A stretch of DNA of 64,000 nucleotides from Acanthaster planci (lineage: Eukaryota; Echinodermata; Asteroidea; Valvatida; Acanthasteridae), in the NCBI RefSeq assembly GCF_001949145.1, contig NW_019091415.1, forward strand, positions 359,040-423,039, written 5' to 3'. The position numbers and the translations under genes were made by a program. The stretch's first letter is position 1; every line of letters begins with the position of its first letter. The notes under the pieces are model-generated. The model worked only from the letters and a program-made list of their open reading frames with translations. It was not told where the DNA came from and did no database searches. Below, piece after piece: positions 12,301 to 24,300 of this stretch.

Positions 12301-15300
12301 AATTGCTCTTTAAACTGTACAAACTACGGTAGAATCTTGGTAGGTGCCGGCAATACTTCACATTTCAAATGCATGCCAATTGTAAATCATTCCTGTGGAT
12401 GACTAGCCATTTTACCAAAACATCCAGTGTCACGATGGCATTGGACTCCTTGGTAAAACTAGTAAAAATGATGAATACTGTTACCATTTGATGTTCAAGT
12501 GCAAGCACTACAAGTAAGCAAAGCTGCAAGTCAGATCTTCTCTGGCTAACCAATCTATTACTTCTTCATGCCATGCACTCATTTTGTGTTAATAGTAAAA
12601 AAAATTATTCACTTTTAACTCCTTAATTTAAAAGAGGGAAAAGTGTGATCAAGGTAACAACTTAAAAAAAAATCCCACACAATTTCATTATATCTAAAAG
12701 AGTTTTCTTATGAATAATGTTCAATTATATACAAAAAAAGCGTTAATTAACACTTTAAGCAAATGTACGAGGGTGCTGAAAGTAAAACTGCTGTTACATG
12801 CCAAAAATGGCATACTTCCAATTGGATGCCATCTTGAAATGAGCAAGGCGTCAGTGGAAATATATTCAGTATAATGAACAAACACCATAAAAACATTTTT
12901 TGTGGACCCCACTCCATTTGTGTGTAGCAGCAGTGTAGTGTAAACAGTATGGATCCTTTTTGACACTTTGATTTTACAAACAATTATCATTTACAAGTGC
13001 TTTGGTAAAACTGATTTTATAAGAAGACAGACTGAGTATTGTTCTATTAAGAAAATTGCTCCTCAAGTTTCTTTGAAGAGATCTTTGTTAGATGATGTTT
13101 GGATGTAACACCAGTATTTACCAAATTAAAAAGTAAACAATCTTTGACAAGAAATACAAACCTCAACTGGGCCCTCCAGTAACACAGGGTGGCCAAAGTC
13201 AACGTATTCTCCATCCGCAGAGTACATTCCTTGTGCTTCAAACTTCTGTGTAATTCCCATTTTGTGCATTTTGAGTGACTTTATGTTGTCAAAGCATTTC
13301 TTCAGGTGAGGCTGTACAGCTTCAGGGTTCTTAGACTGACCAAGTATCTCCAAAAGATCGTCATTTGACAGGAAGTAGAACCTAGGGAAGATCTGTCTCT
13401 TTGTCTCCAGATACATATCTAGAGACTTTTGGATCTCTTCAAGCTTGCTGTTCATTTCATTCAAAGTTTCGAGCAGACCTGAAAAAAAAATCAAAACAAC
13501 ATAATTCATATCACAGAAGGACTGAATATCAGGTAAATATTGCAACCATGCCATAGATGTTTAAATTGTTTAGCTTTTATATGTCAACCAAATGTTACAC
13601 AATTAGGCAGTTTTCCCAACTGTGAGGACTACATCTTCCACTTGAAAATAACCTCGTAAGTACTATTAGCTTTTAACATTAACATGAAATGAAGGTGTTT
13701 AGGTGCAGCAGAAGTAAATGTTCTGCTGTACAATCCCTATGACACACATTCAAACACCCCCTCAATGGCAAAGAGAAAGGCTTGTGGGCAACTGAATCTA
13801 CTGGGAAAGATATACACTACATTTCAAGGAAATGTGTTCCAACTTAAATCAATCACATGTGCTCTTTCATGCACACAAAGTTACATGTGCCCACCAGCAC
13901 TTTCCTAATCAGGGTTACACAAAGATGTATTAGGGAGTTGGTTAGTTACCTACTGTAAAGAGACATTTGCAATGTTCAAGAGCACCTTTTGCTTTTATGA
14001 TAAATCTGAGTCCATAAACAGTGGTACATTTTTCTTTCCTTTAATTTTTTGGAACTAAGGATCAGAAGTTGCCTCTTGGTGGACACATTTTCAGTACACT
14101 TTGCGTCTGCACACACAAATTTATGAACTCTGCCAACTGAGATTGCACAGTAATGAAAACTAGGTATTGTACATGGGTATTGTACACAACTACGCAGAGG
14201 ATCAAAACATACATATTAAAAACAGCTTGATTATCTGTCAAGCAGGAAACTGATAGGTTAGTGCTATCACAGCACACTTCTTGAATCTTTTCAACTACAA
14301 AAGCCACTTTGATAGCTGTGCTTGACAAGATTAATTTGCCTTTCACATTCCATTAATTAACATGCGATTTAGACATTAAAAACCAACTGCAACAGTTTTA
14401 AAAGTTTTGAAAATAAACTATGATTGTGTTTATTGTGTAATAAATCATAAATTCATTACCAAATCATGTCGGTATTGCATCTGTATTTTACGTAATCTTG
14501 CCACAACTTTTGAACGGCACAATCTGATAGCTGGTGGCACTGCTGTGAAACAGAATTGGTATGATGTTGCACCAGAGAAAACATTGAAACAAGTAGTCTG
14601 AGGTAGGCTGGATCCCTATTGTATCTATAACAATGTATGGCAAGTAGCCACCGCCTCATTAGAGAACGTATAATACCAAATCCAGAATGTGAATTTTATT
14701 GATTTTCTGGGGTGCAGCATGCAAAAACCATGTCCATTACCTTTTTAAACAGTCAACATTTCAACAAGCCTCTACATTTTGGCCATTCCTATGGCATCTG
14801 CATAAATCCATGGTGGTAAACACATTACAGTCTCAACTACATGTACTGCATTTGTAATAAACAACCAAATCCACCACTCATACCTAGCCAAACCACAAGA
14901 TATCATAGGTCTAAATGAGCAAGAAGATTGTATGCTGCACCATCCTGTTGGCAAACAATCTCAGAAGTTTGAAATGGACCTCCCTGAATGTGAAACCCAC
15001 TTTTGCGACTCTCTGGCCCAAGAGCTGGAACTATCCCTTGAGAAACATAAGAAAGGTGTACCAGGCAAGCCCACCAGTCCTCAACTCTATGAAGAAGACT
15101 TCACCTTCGTACACCACCTCTTACCGATTCAAGAACTAGCTCATTACCACCGTCATCTGAACTCCCAAATCAAATGTTTGAAAACCTCAGTTGCCTACAA
15201 ACACTGCCACTGCCATATGAGGCAATAAAACAGTGATCCAAAGTGTTTCCAGGGGCCTTGAAAACATGTTAAACTTCTAGCATCAGTGGGATTGAATCAA

Positions 15301-18300
15301 AACGGCCTAAGTACCGCTAATCACTCACAGTAGGGAACCTGAAAGGGCTTCAAAATGTAAACTCATCCCCATAGTAGTGTGGGAGAGTCTGCTAATGAAA
15401 ACTTACCCCAAACAGTCGCTATATATCCAAATTTCCTTTGTGCCTTATTTTATTTGTTAAAACTTTGATCAACTGAAGTGTGCCCCCCACTATCACAACG
15501 CATTGTGGTGCCGCGCTGACATGTTTGTCATCCTTTTTTGGACCGTAAGGTCTGAGCCAGAGTGGGGAAGATGGAAGGGCGTTGACTGTTTGGGTAGGTA
15601 TTCGTTAGCAGACTTCCCACTCTACTGTGGGGGAGAAGTCCACTGTATTCATCTTATCCAAACGGTTGCTACATTTACCATACTCTGGAAGAGGGTTTGT
15701 GAGGAGGCATTAAAAGTGAGGAAGATGATGTGAAATGAAGAGGACCCACCAAAGAAAGGAGTAGGCCATTAGATAGAGTTGGAGGTGGCTCACTCAGCAT
15801 TGGTGCTCTTGGTCTTGGTGAAGAGGCTAGTATTAATGGTCTTGTCATGCAAGAACTCATTGCAAGACTCTATTCACGTAGCATGATAGTGTTTTCTAGC
15901 ATGCTACTCAGTAGATATTTTCCGAAGGGACAAGGGCGAGGGAAGTTGGCAAGGTAGGTACCACTCTAATGTCCACTCTAAAGCCAGAATGGAGCAAAGA
16001 GAAGACTATAGCAATGCTCCCAAACGATTCCGACAGAGCCGCTGGGATGATGGGTAAGCGCATAAGCAAGTAACCTTTCCCAGTGGAAATTAAGGGAGGA
16101 TGGCTGTCGCCCAAGTTTGTTGGTGAGGTAACCTCGTGCACAACATCAGCAGCTGAACGCTCTCTGTCATGGACAAAGTTCATGTGAACTGTCGAATACC
16201 TTAAGGATTAACATAGCCACATTGTGATGCAGAGTCTGTTCCATTGGGTGAATCTTTCTCTCAGAGCGCACGTCTGCAGGTGTGGTAATATTGGCAGTCA
16301 GGATATTGGTTGCCTTCATATCAATCCCAAAGTCCAACATATAGGGAATAATTGTCTGATCGGACGGGACAGATTTGCCCAGGCGGTTGTATAAAAGTGA
16401 CAAATCACACTGAAGGTCACCCAGACTTCCGGAATGTTGAGCAGGACCGAAAAGTTGCGATGATAGCTGATGAAGAAGCAGCGTGGTGTTTGAACAAATG
16501 CAACTTCCTTGTAGAAGACCAGAAAAAGAAGATGTGGAATGTCTACGCCTCTTACGCATCGGAGAGTTTGCATAAAAATTTGCAGACAAGGCCATCTGAC
16601 GGGAGGTCCACAAGTGTTCTTCTGGACATCTCCAAGGAAAAACCTGGAGGGAGAAAAGACTTGGGGAGTGTGGAAATCACAGCGGCGCAGCAGGCCAGTG
16701 GGTTCGGATGCTCAAGGTATAGACTGGGGAGATGTGGCTGCAGATTTGCATTCCGATGGCGCATTCACCAGGACAGCCCCAGGGAGTGATGGGGAGTTGA
16801 CTTGGTAGTGCTATTGACTGGTTCACGCCTGGGTAACCCATTGATGTGGACTTAAATGCCAGTGGGATTAGACGTGTAGCGGTCATCTGGATTGTCAGGT
16901 GAGGTGTTGACTGTGAGCCTACCACTAGCAGTGGGAAACATCTCAGTAGGCAACGATGGAGATGTGGCATTGGATCCGTATTCCAATAGCACATTCACTG
17001 AGCAGTAACAAAGGGAGTCAGGGAGCCCTTTTGTCTGGTCCATGCATGAATGTCCACACCAAAGAGGACTCTGATGTCAAAGGGCTTAGGTGTGTACCTG
17101 CCGCTTAGTTTAGTGGGTGAGGAGCAGACTCAGCTCCACGCAGGCCTCAGTGAGCCATTACCAGTGATGGAATGGTTGACAGTCACCAGGCCTCCGCTCT
17201 CTCCAGCCTGCATTACTCGGACACCCTCAATAAAAGTGACATTTTATTGATTGTACAGAAACCATCAGTATCAACGGTTAGTGCACAAACCAGACTGAGC
17301 CAATAAGGAAACCGTGCCCATGGTTTGTGCAATGATAGAACATAGCCAATCAGAACGTTGCACAGTCACCTTCGATCCCTGCAATCACCTTCAATCCCTG
17401 CCCATGCCAGCCTTCACGATGGAGGCTTACATAACGTTAAATATAAACAGCAGGTGCTAGTCTGGCTGTAAGGCTCTGCAAGTGCTATGAGCAAGCTGTT
17501 TTTGTAATGTAATATACAGTGTATTATGTAAGGCATCGTGTATGTGTACGTATTCTTATTAGCATGTGACTTCGAGTTTGGCCACTGATTGATTATGCAA
17601 CATTGTGTAACCAAGCTTGCTGAGCATGGTCACTTTTGAAGGTGGCGCATGAACCCGCCTAGGCATTATGTGCTCTCTTATTGGTCACATCTGTCAGTAC
17701 ACGGACCATCGGCGCTGTTTTCTTATTGGCTCATTCCGGTTTGTGTACGAACCACCAGTAGTGATGGTTCGTGTACAATCAACATGTAACTTTTATCAAG
17801 AGTGTCCGAGTAATGTGGACATCTGCCGTCGGGCCTGCACTCTCCTGCAACGAAGGTAGGCTGCGTATTGCACACAGGCATGGCGGGGGGGGGGGCAAGG
17901 CAACGTCAGCTCAGTCGGCAACCCTGCATCTCGGTAGGCTGCTGTAGGGACGGGTTGTGGATCTGTAGTTTCAGATTCAGAATGCCCCAAAAAGAGATGG
18001 GAGTTGGCCCAAGCAGCATTATTCTGTTTCACGCCTGGGTGCCCCCGGTGAAGAGATTTCGGATGTCAATGGGCTGATAAGTGAAGTGGCCGATGGGGCT
18101 GATAGGTGTGTCTTGGTCAGCCATACCGGAGGTGGAGTGGTTGGAAACAGTAGGCTACTTTTTTCTTGTTGTCAGTGCCAAGCCTTTACTGTCTCTCCCT
18201 GGCACTGGCAACTGGCATTGGGCCTCTGTTCTCTCTGGCCCGGAACATGTGCCATACGCACTGCAGCTCATTACCTTGTGCATGGTTGTTGACTCATGCC

Positions 18301-21300
18301 AGTTCTGACCAGATAAAGGGCTGGTCAAAGTGAACCATTAGCACAGTAATCACAAGTATCGGCTTAGACCTCAACACCTCAATCTTATCGTTGACAGCCT
18401 CTTGTCAGTCTGGGGGGATAGTTGAGGACTGCTAAACATGTCAAGCCCTCAACTGTCCCGAGTCGCCTGGTTGACCCTATATAATATTGCTAGGTGATAA
18501 TGCTACGCAGAATCAATGTCAGCTATCTGCAATCACGCTCAAAGAAAAAGAAAGAGAAAAATACCGCACAAAAACGACAGATAACATACACATTTTGAGG
18601 TGATATGTGTATATCCAATAACTACAGTTTGTTTATATGTTACAGTTTATTTATTATTATTTATTATTCACTTATTTATCCTAGGGAAACCTCTCAGTGA
18701 AACACTGATTTCCAGAGGTGTCCAGCAAATCGGTTAAGCCCATCAAATATTATAAAATACCAAATATCTAGAAAATAAACCGTACTACTTAAGAAACCAA
18801 AGATTAAATTCCATGTACCAGCCATGTACATATATTTGGAAACTCAACAATAACTAATAATCAAAACATCGACAATAAATAACCAACCTCACAAACAGGC
18901 ATTAAAACAACAAGGATGTGTAAGTGTGTTTAAAACTCGATAGTGTTGCAGGTAGTGGGCTCTTAAGAGCAGTGGGCAACGTGTTGAATGCATAAGTTCC
19001 ACGAACAATGAATCTGCATTTACCCGAGTTGGATTTACTGAATGAAATAGAGGGATCCCAATACGACGCTTTTAGTATCGATCTGCGCACTTCTGCATTT
19101 GAAAACGAGGCTGTATGTGTCAGCTTCAATTCTTAATACAATCAGATGATTGAAAATAAGGAGTCAAGACACAAATTATATAAAGGTATGTTAAATTTAG
19201 ACTTTTCAGACTGCAAAATTTTGTGTAAAAAGTCTTTCAGGATGACTCAAAACGTAATATCAAAAGAAAAATTAATGGCAATTTACTGCGGACTAACGCA
19301 CCTGCGATGGTCGTTGTGCACAGACGGTGCACGTTGTGCGGATGTGCACAGACGGCGCTCATGTGAAATCCCTCTATGATTAAGGAACCTTGAGAGCCTG
19401 ACCAAGTTAATAATGATGTGAATCAGTGGTATGAATGAAACAGTTGCACAGTTGCGGTGGTAGTTGCATAGTTTACTTTAATAGACCAATCTATTGATCA
19501 AGTTACCACAAGAAGGTGGAGCGAGAGCAGAAACTTGCAATACTTGAGAATGACACAGGACACGTCCGTTATCGATGGCGCTAAGAAAATGGACAAACAT
19601 GGGGGTGGCGCTGCAATGCATGTTGGTAATAGAGGGCGCACTACAGTTGATCAAGTTTTAACAAATAAAATATGGCACGAAGGAAATTTACAAATATAGC
19701 GACTGTTTGGGTAGGATGAGTGCAGTGGCCAAGAAAAACTAAATGCAACTAGGCTATAAAACAGATCAAAGGACACCTCCAACTGAACAATGTGAAGATA
19801 GGCAAGAAGACATTGCATCACTATCTCTTCCCTTCCAGGGGAGAGAAAAGGAAACGGTGAAAAAATCACCCAATACAATATGACAAACGGCTTTTTTCAG
19901 AACTAAAGTTTTAACTATAACTTTCAGTCTGGTTTTGGCAGTGGGTCAAACATTAATTGACCATCTATTTCCGACACCCAAGGCTGTATTTCCTTTGTAA
20001 GTTACTGTCCTCAAGACTTAATTGCAATTGGGAAATTGCACACAAACTATAACAATAAATTGCCAGTTACTGCACGGAGTCACCTGAAATCCCTGGGTAT
20101 TGCAAGAATCACAAGGCGAGGATGTCGTGCTGGTAGACAAAAATGGAGGCAAATACCTGTCATATTAAACAATCGTCCTAGTGATAAGAGAGAGAGTGCC
20201 CGACTGCCACCAAGGAGAAGATTCCTGGCTGATGTCAACAAATAAGCTGTGACAACTTACATGGCACCAGATTCCTTCTTGCCAAGGATTTTTCTTACCA
20301 ATGCACGGTCAGTTCTCAACAAGATGGACGAACTAAAAAGGATGCTGAAACAAGAACAATCAGATATTGCTGTAGTCACAGAATCATGGATCACCACAGA
20401 CATAACACGTGAACAGTATGGAAATGAGAACTTTAATGCATTTAGTAAATGCAGGCAAGCTAGACGAGGTGACGGCGTCCCCATATACACCCATGAAAAC
20501 ATCAAAGCGGAGTTATTGGTCGAGATTAACATGCCTCCTGAACTGGAAGTAATGTAGATTATGGTGTCACATCCTAGATTGCCAAGAGCAGCGCCCTGCC
20601 TTCTTGTGGCTGCAGTATACATCCCACCGGAGTCGTTACATCAAGAACTCCTGTTAAACCATCTTGTGGAAACTGTAGATTATGTGCGCACGCGCAAATC
20701 CAAAGCTGGTTTTTATGATTTTAGGGGATTTTAACCAGACTGATATCAAAGCTCTATGCCTGGGCAATGCACTGAGGCAGATTGTCACAAAGCCAAGAAG
20801 GGGCGACGTAGTTTTGGATTATACTGTCACCAATATCCATGAACTTTACTTCGCGCCTGAAGTTAAGGCCCCTGTTGGCTATAGTGATCATAACTGCATC
20901 AGCCTAGTGCCCAGGCAAACCAAGCTGCCTAATGTTGTCCGAACTCTCACAGTACAACCTTTGACTGATTCAAAATTAACCAGTTTGTTCGATGGGTCCA
21001 AGACCAGACATAAGATGAGGTTTACAGAGCAGATGGAATTACACTCCAAGGTTGATGCGTTTATAAAATCCTTAACCTTCACACTCCTCTGTCCTCCAAT
21101 AGGTGAAGGATTGAGGAGGGTTAGGGTTAATAATGGCATTGACCTGGCTTTCCCTTGCAAAACGGTGCAACTGCATCCAAGGGACAAACCCTGGATGACA
21201 GATAAAGTCAAGGGTCTCATTCAGATGCAACAAAAGGCATTCGCTGGTGGTGATTTACAGCTGAGGCGGAAATTGAGAAACCTGGTCAAAAATGAGATAA

Positions 21301-24300
21301 AGAATGCCAAATCATCTTATAACGTCAACAGAGAGTGACGATTACAAAAGGTAGCACAGGGGAAATGGCATAGGGAGATTGGATCACATGTCAAATGAAT
21401 AAGATTCATACTACCATCCACATATCAGGAATTGAACCAGATGACCATGGTGCTGTTGCTGATGCAATTAACCAACACTTGGCCAGCTTTTCACAAGCAC
21501 AGCAACTAATCATTCCTACTGAGTTGTCGGCTTATCTTCAAAGTCCTGAAGCTGCTCCTCATCTAAGTTTGGGATATTTATAAGAAACTGAAAGCAGTGT
21601 CTGTTTCCAAGGGAAGAGGACCGGATAACATCTACCAGATGGTGCTGAAAGAATTTGCATACGAACTTTAGCTATCCGGTCATGGAAATTATCAATGCAT
21701 CATTTAAGCAAGGGATTGTTCCAAACCAATGGAAACTAGCCAATGTAATTCCAGTACCTAAACAGACACTACCCTCACTTGACAAATTGAGAAAACACGC
21801 CCCGAAGTGGATGTACATATATCTGATCAAAGACTTCTGGTTGTTGACAAGGCAAAATTGTTAGGAGTGATATTTCAAAATGATTTGAAGTGGGATGAAC
21901 AAGTTGATGTTATGTATTGTAAGGCAACTAGGAAACTGTTTATGATGAGAAGACTCAAAGAAGCCAGGTTGGATGTGATATTCGCCCAGTTGCCGAATAT
22001 GCTATCCCCCCGTGGAACGCTGGTCTTACCCAGAGGCAGGTTAGCCACCTTGAGAAAATCCAGAGACTTGTTTGCCGTTGTATTCTCTCAAGGCAGTATA
22101 TTTCATACTCTGAAGCCTTAAATTCCTTGCAACTTGACTCACTCCAAGATCGGACAAAGAAACACTGAAGGAGATTTGCGGAGAAAGCAAGCACCTCTGG
22201 GAGATTCTCAGATTGGTTTCCTGCACCTGAGAGTACATTTGGGATGGAACTATGCAAGGAACTGACATATTGATCATATAAGTGTAGAACAACTAGGTTT
22301 AGGAAAAACCCACTCCCATATCTTACAAACTTAATGAAGACTTAATTTCCCCAAATGACAGCACAACATGAACTTTTAAATCCTGCCCTTCATATCTGTT
22401 ATTGCTTTATTTGTGGGTTTAAGCAATTAATTAATTTCTGTGTGTTTTATATTTAATGAACCTTGCCTTGTTAATGGTTTTAAGTGGTTAATTTTTGTGC
22501 ATTTTATATACCGAGTTCTGTCTTGTTTATGGTTTTTAAGTGGGTAATTTATTTTTGTGTGTCTTTATTTAACCAGTCTTGTCTTGATTATGGTTTTAAA
22601 TGGCTCATTAATCTTGCGTGTTTTATATAGGTGTTTGATTAATTTGACTTAAATTTTGTAGATTTTAGATGGTAAATGGTTAAACTGATATAATTTATGA
22701 TATATGAATTGTATAGATGTCGCAATTCATTTTTTTACTGCGATGACATCTTTTGTCAATAAACCATAACAGCTCTTCAAAATATGAATGGACACTGTGG
22801 TCAAACTACATAAACTACATTTCTCAATAAAATGGCAAAAGAAAATTGACCAAAACCAACAAGACAAACAAAAGAAAACCACATTTCAAAACACTGGTTC
22901 CCACAACTTACAACTACATGGAATATCAAAAACCCAAACCTGAGCTTCCCAAGCCCATAAAGTGAACAATAACTATAACTTAAAACACTTGGAATGCACT
23001 TTCCACAATATATCAATATATTTCATTTATTGTTTCATCACAAACTGTTCAAAGCAATCCCTCTTCTCCAATACTGAGAAAACAGCTCTTGGAAAAGGAC
23101 TTAATTTTGTCTCAGCCCAAGCTAAACCCACCAGACGCTCACTCATAACTACCAACCAATTCCAAAGACAAATGAGAATTGCATTTACCTTATGCACACC
23201 GATGCTCTCAAATAAAAACCATGTAAACCACCATCCTTGTGGTCCCCCAAAACAACACACAATCCCACACTTAAAGACCTATTTGGAAACCACCAAAATG
23301 GAACTAGCTCACATCAGATTGAGAAATTCCCTCTAAACACCTCCAAAGAAGAACTCTAAACTGAATGCAAACTCAAAAACAAACCACAAAATGTCATCAA
23401 ACCCTACAAAAAGGCATAATGGACAAAATTTATAGCCAGTATAAAAGGGAAGTCTACACTTTCAAATCAGGTAACTACAATACCTTCGTGATGTGTTCCT
23501 CTGAGTGCATTGCTGTCTTTACTCAGTCTAACCATGATGATCTTCCAGTTGCTATTGACAGCATCAAACTCTGCTGATTCCCGAGGTAACTGCTTCCTGA
23601 TGTCCTCACCAAGAAAAATGTTCTGCAAAGTAAAATTGATACTAATTCCTAGACAGTATTTCAAAAAGACCCAAAGGCAGAAAATCTTAAACTATGGAAA
23701 TATCATTAGAGAAAGAATTATTTCATTGTCAACATGTCCTTTGTATTTTCTAATTTTTCTCAGTTCATACATTGAATACACTGTACAATGTTGAAATCAA
23801 AATCTAAAACTTTTGACATCAAAACCAGGATACTAAGACCTTGGGGTCCAAAGTCAAGACTGATACCAAGGCATTATGAGTAGAAGTGAAACAAGGACCT
23901 CAGACCAATCAGCAAATATTGGTCAAACTAGAACAGAGAAGCCACCATAACTCGCCGCGTCATATGGATCTAATTTTTTTTACTACAAAAAAATGATTTT
24001 ATGAGACATCCATGCTGCTAAATCAAGCAAGGAAATCATAATATTAAACAAATGCAAAGGGGAAAAAAGTGAAACACGTTTGTTCCGTAACAAATAAAAA
24101 GCTGTTTTGGAATTTTCCTTTGAGTCTTTGAATGCAAAAACTCAAGGAGGCCACTGATGGGAATGGAGCCCAGTACTCTTTTTTTCAGGAATTAAGGTTT
24201 TTACCATGGTACCAATACATGTAGTGTCACTGACTTAGTGCCTCAAGTATTTCAAGAACTACACTATCTGACCTGAGACTAACACCATTTAAAGTATTTT

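Larger units (their letters stand above)
20020..22760 (+). mobile_element. CR1/L2-like non-LTR retrotransposon, RT core deleted
   Basis: Plus-strand remnant. 20036-20245 encodes a basic segment ([20 protein letters not shown]) as often precedes the endonuclease. The apurinic-type endonuclease follows: [24 protein letters not shown], then after a stop at 20555-20557 and a shift, ILGDFNQTD and GYSDHNC. RT entry is [17 protein letters not shown] and [20 protein letters not shown] (21597-21760). Then the sequence jumps at about 21800 to [19 protein letters not shown], which is normally some 200 residues further on, so the palm with FADD is absent. The end of ORF2 is near 22265; a tandemly repeated 3' UTR follows, with AATAAA at 22759-22764. 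It is dead. Confidence 0.8.

Noticed and set aside
12762-12990. Mariner-type transposon end (acgagggtgctgaaagt)
   Set aside because: Only one end resembles a mariner terminus; no transposase motif or second end was found.
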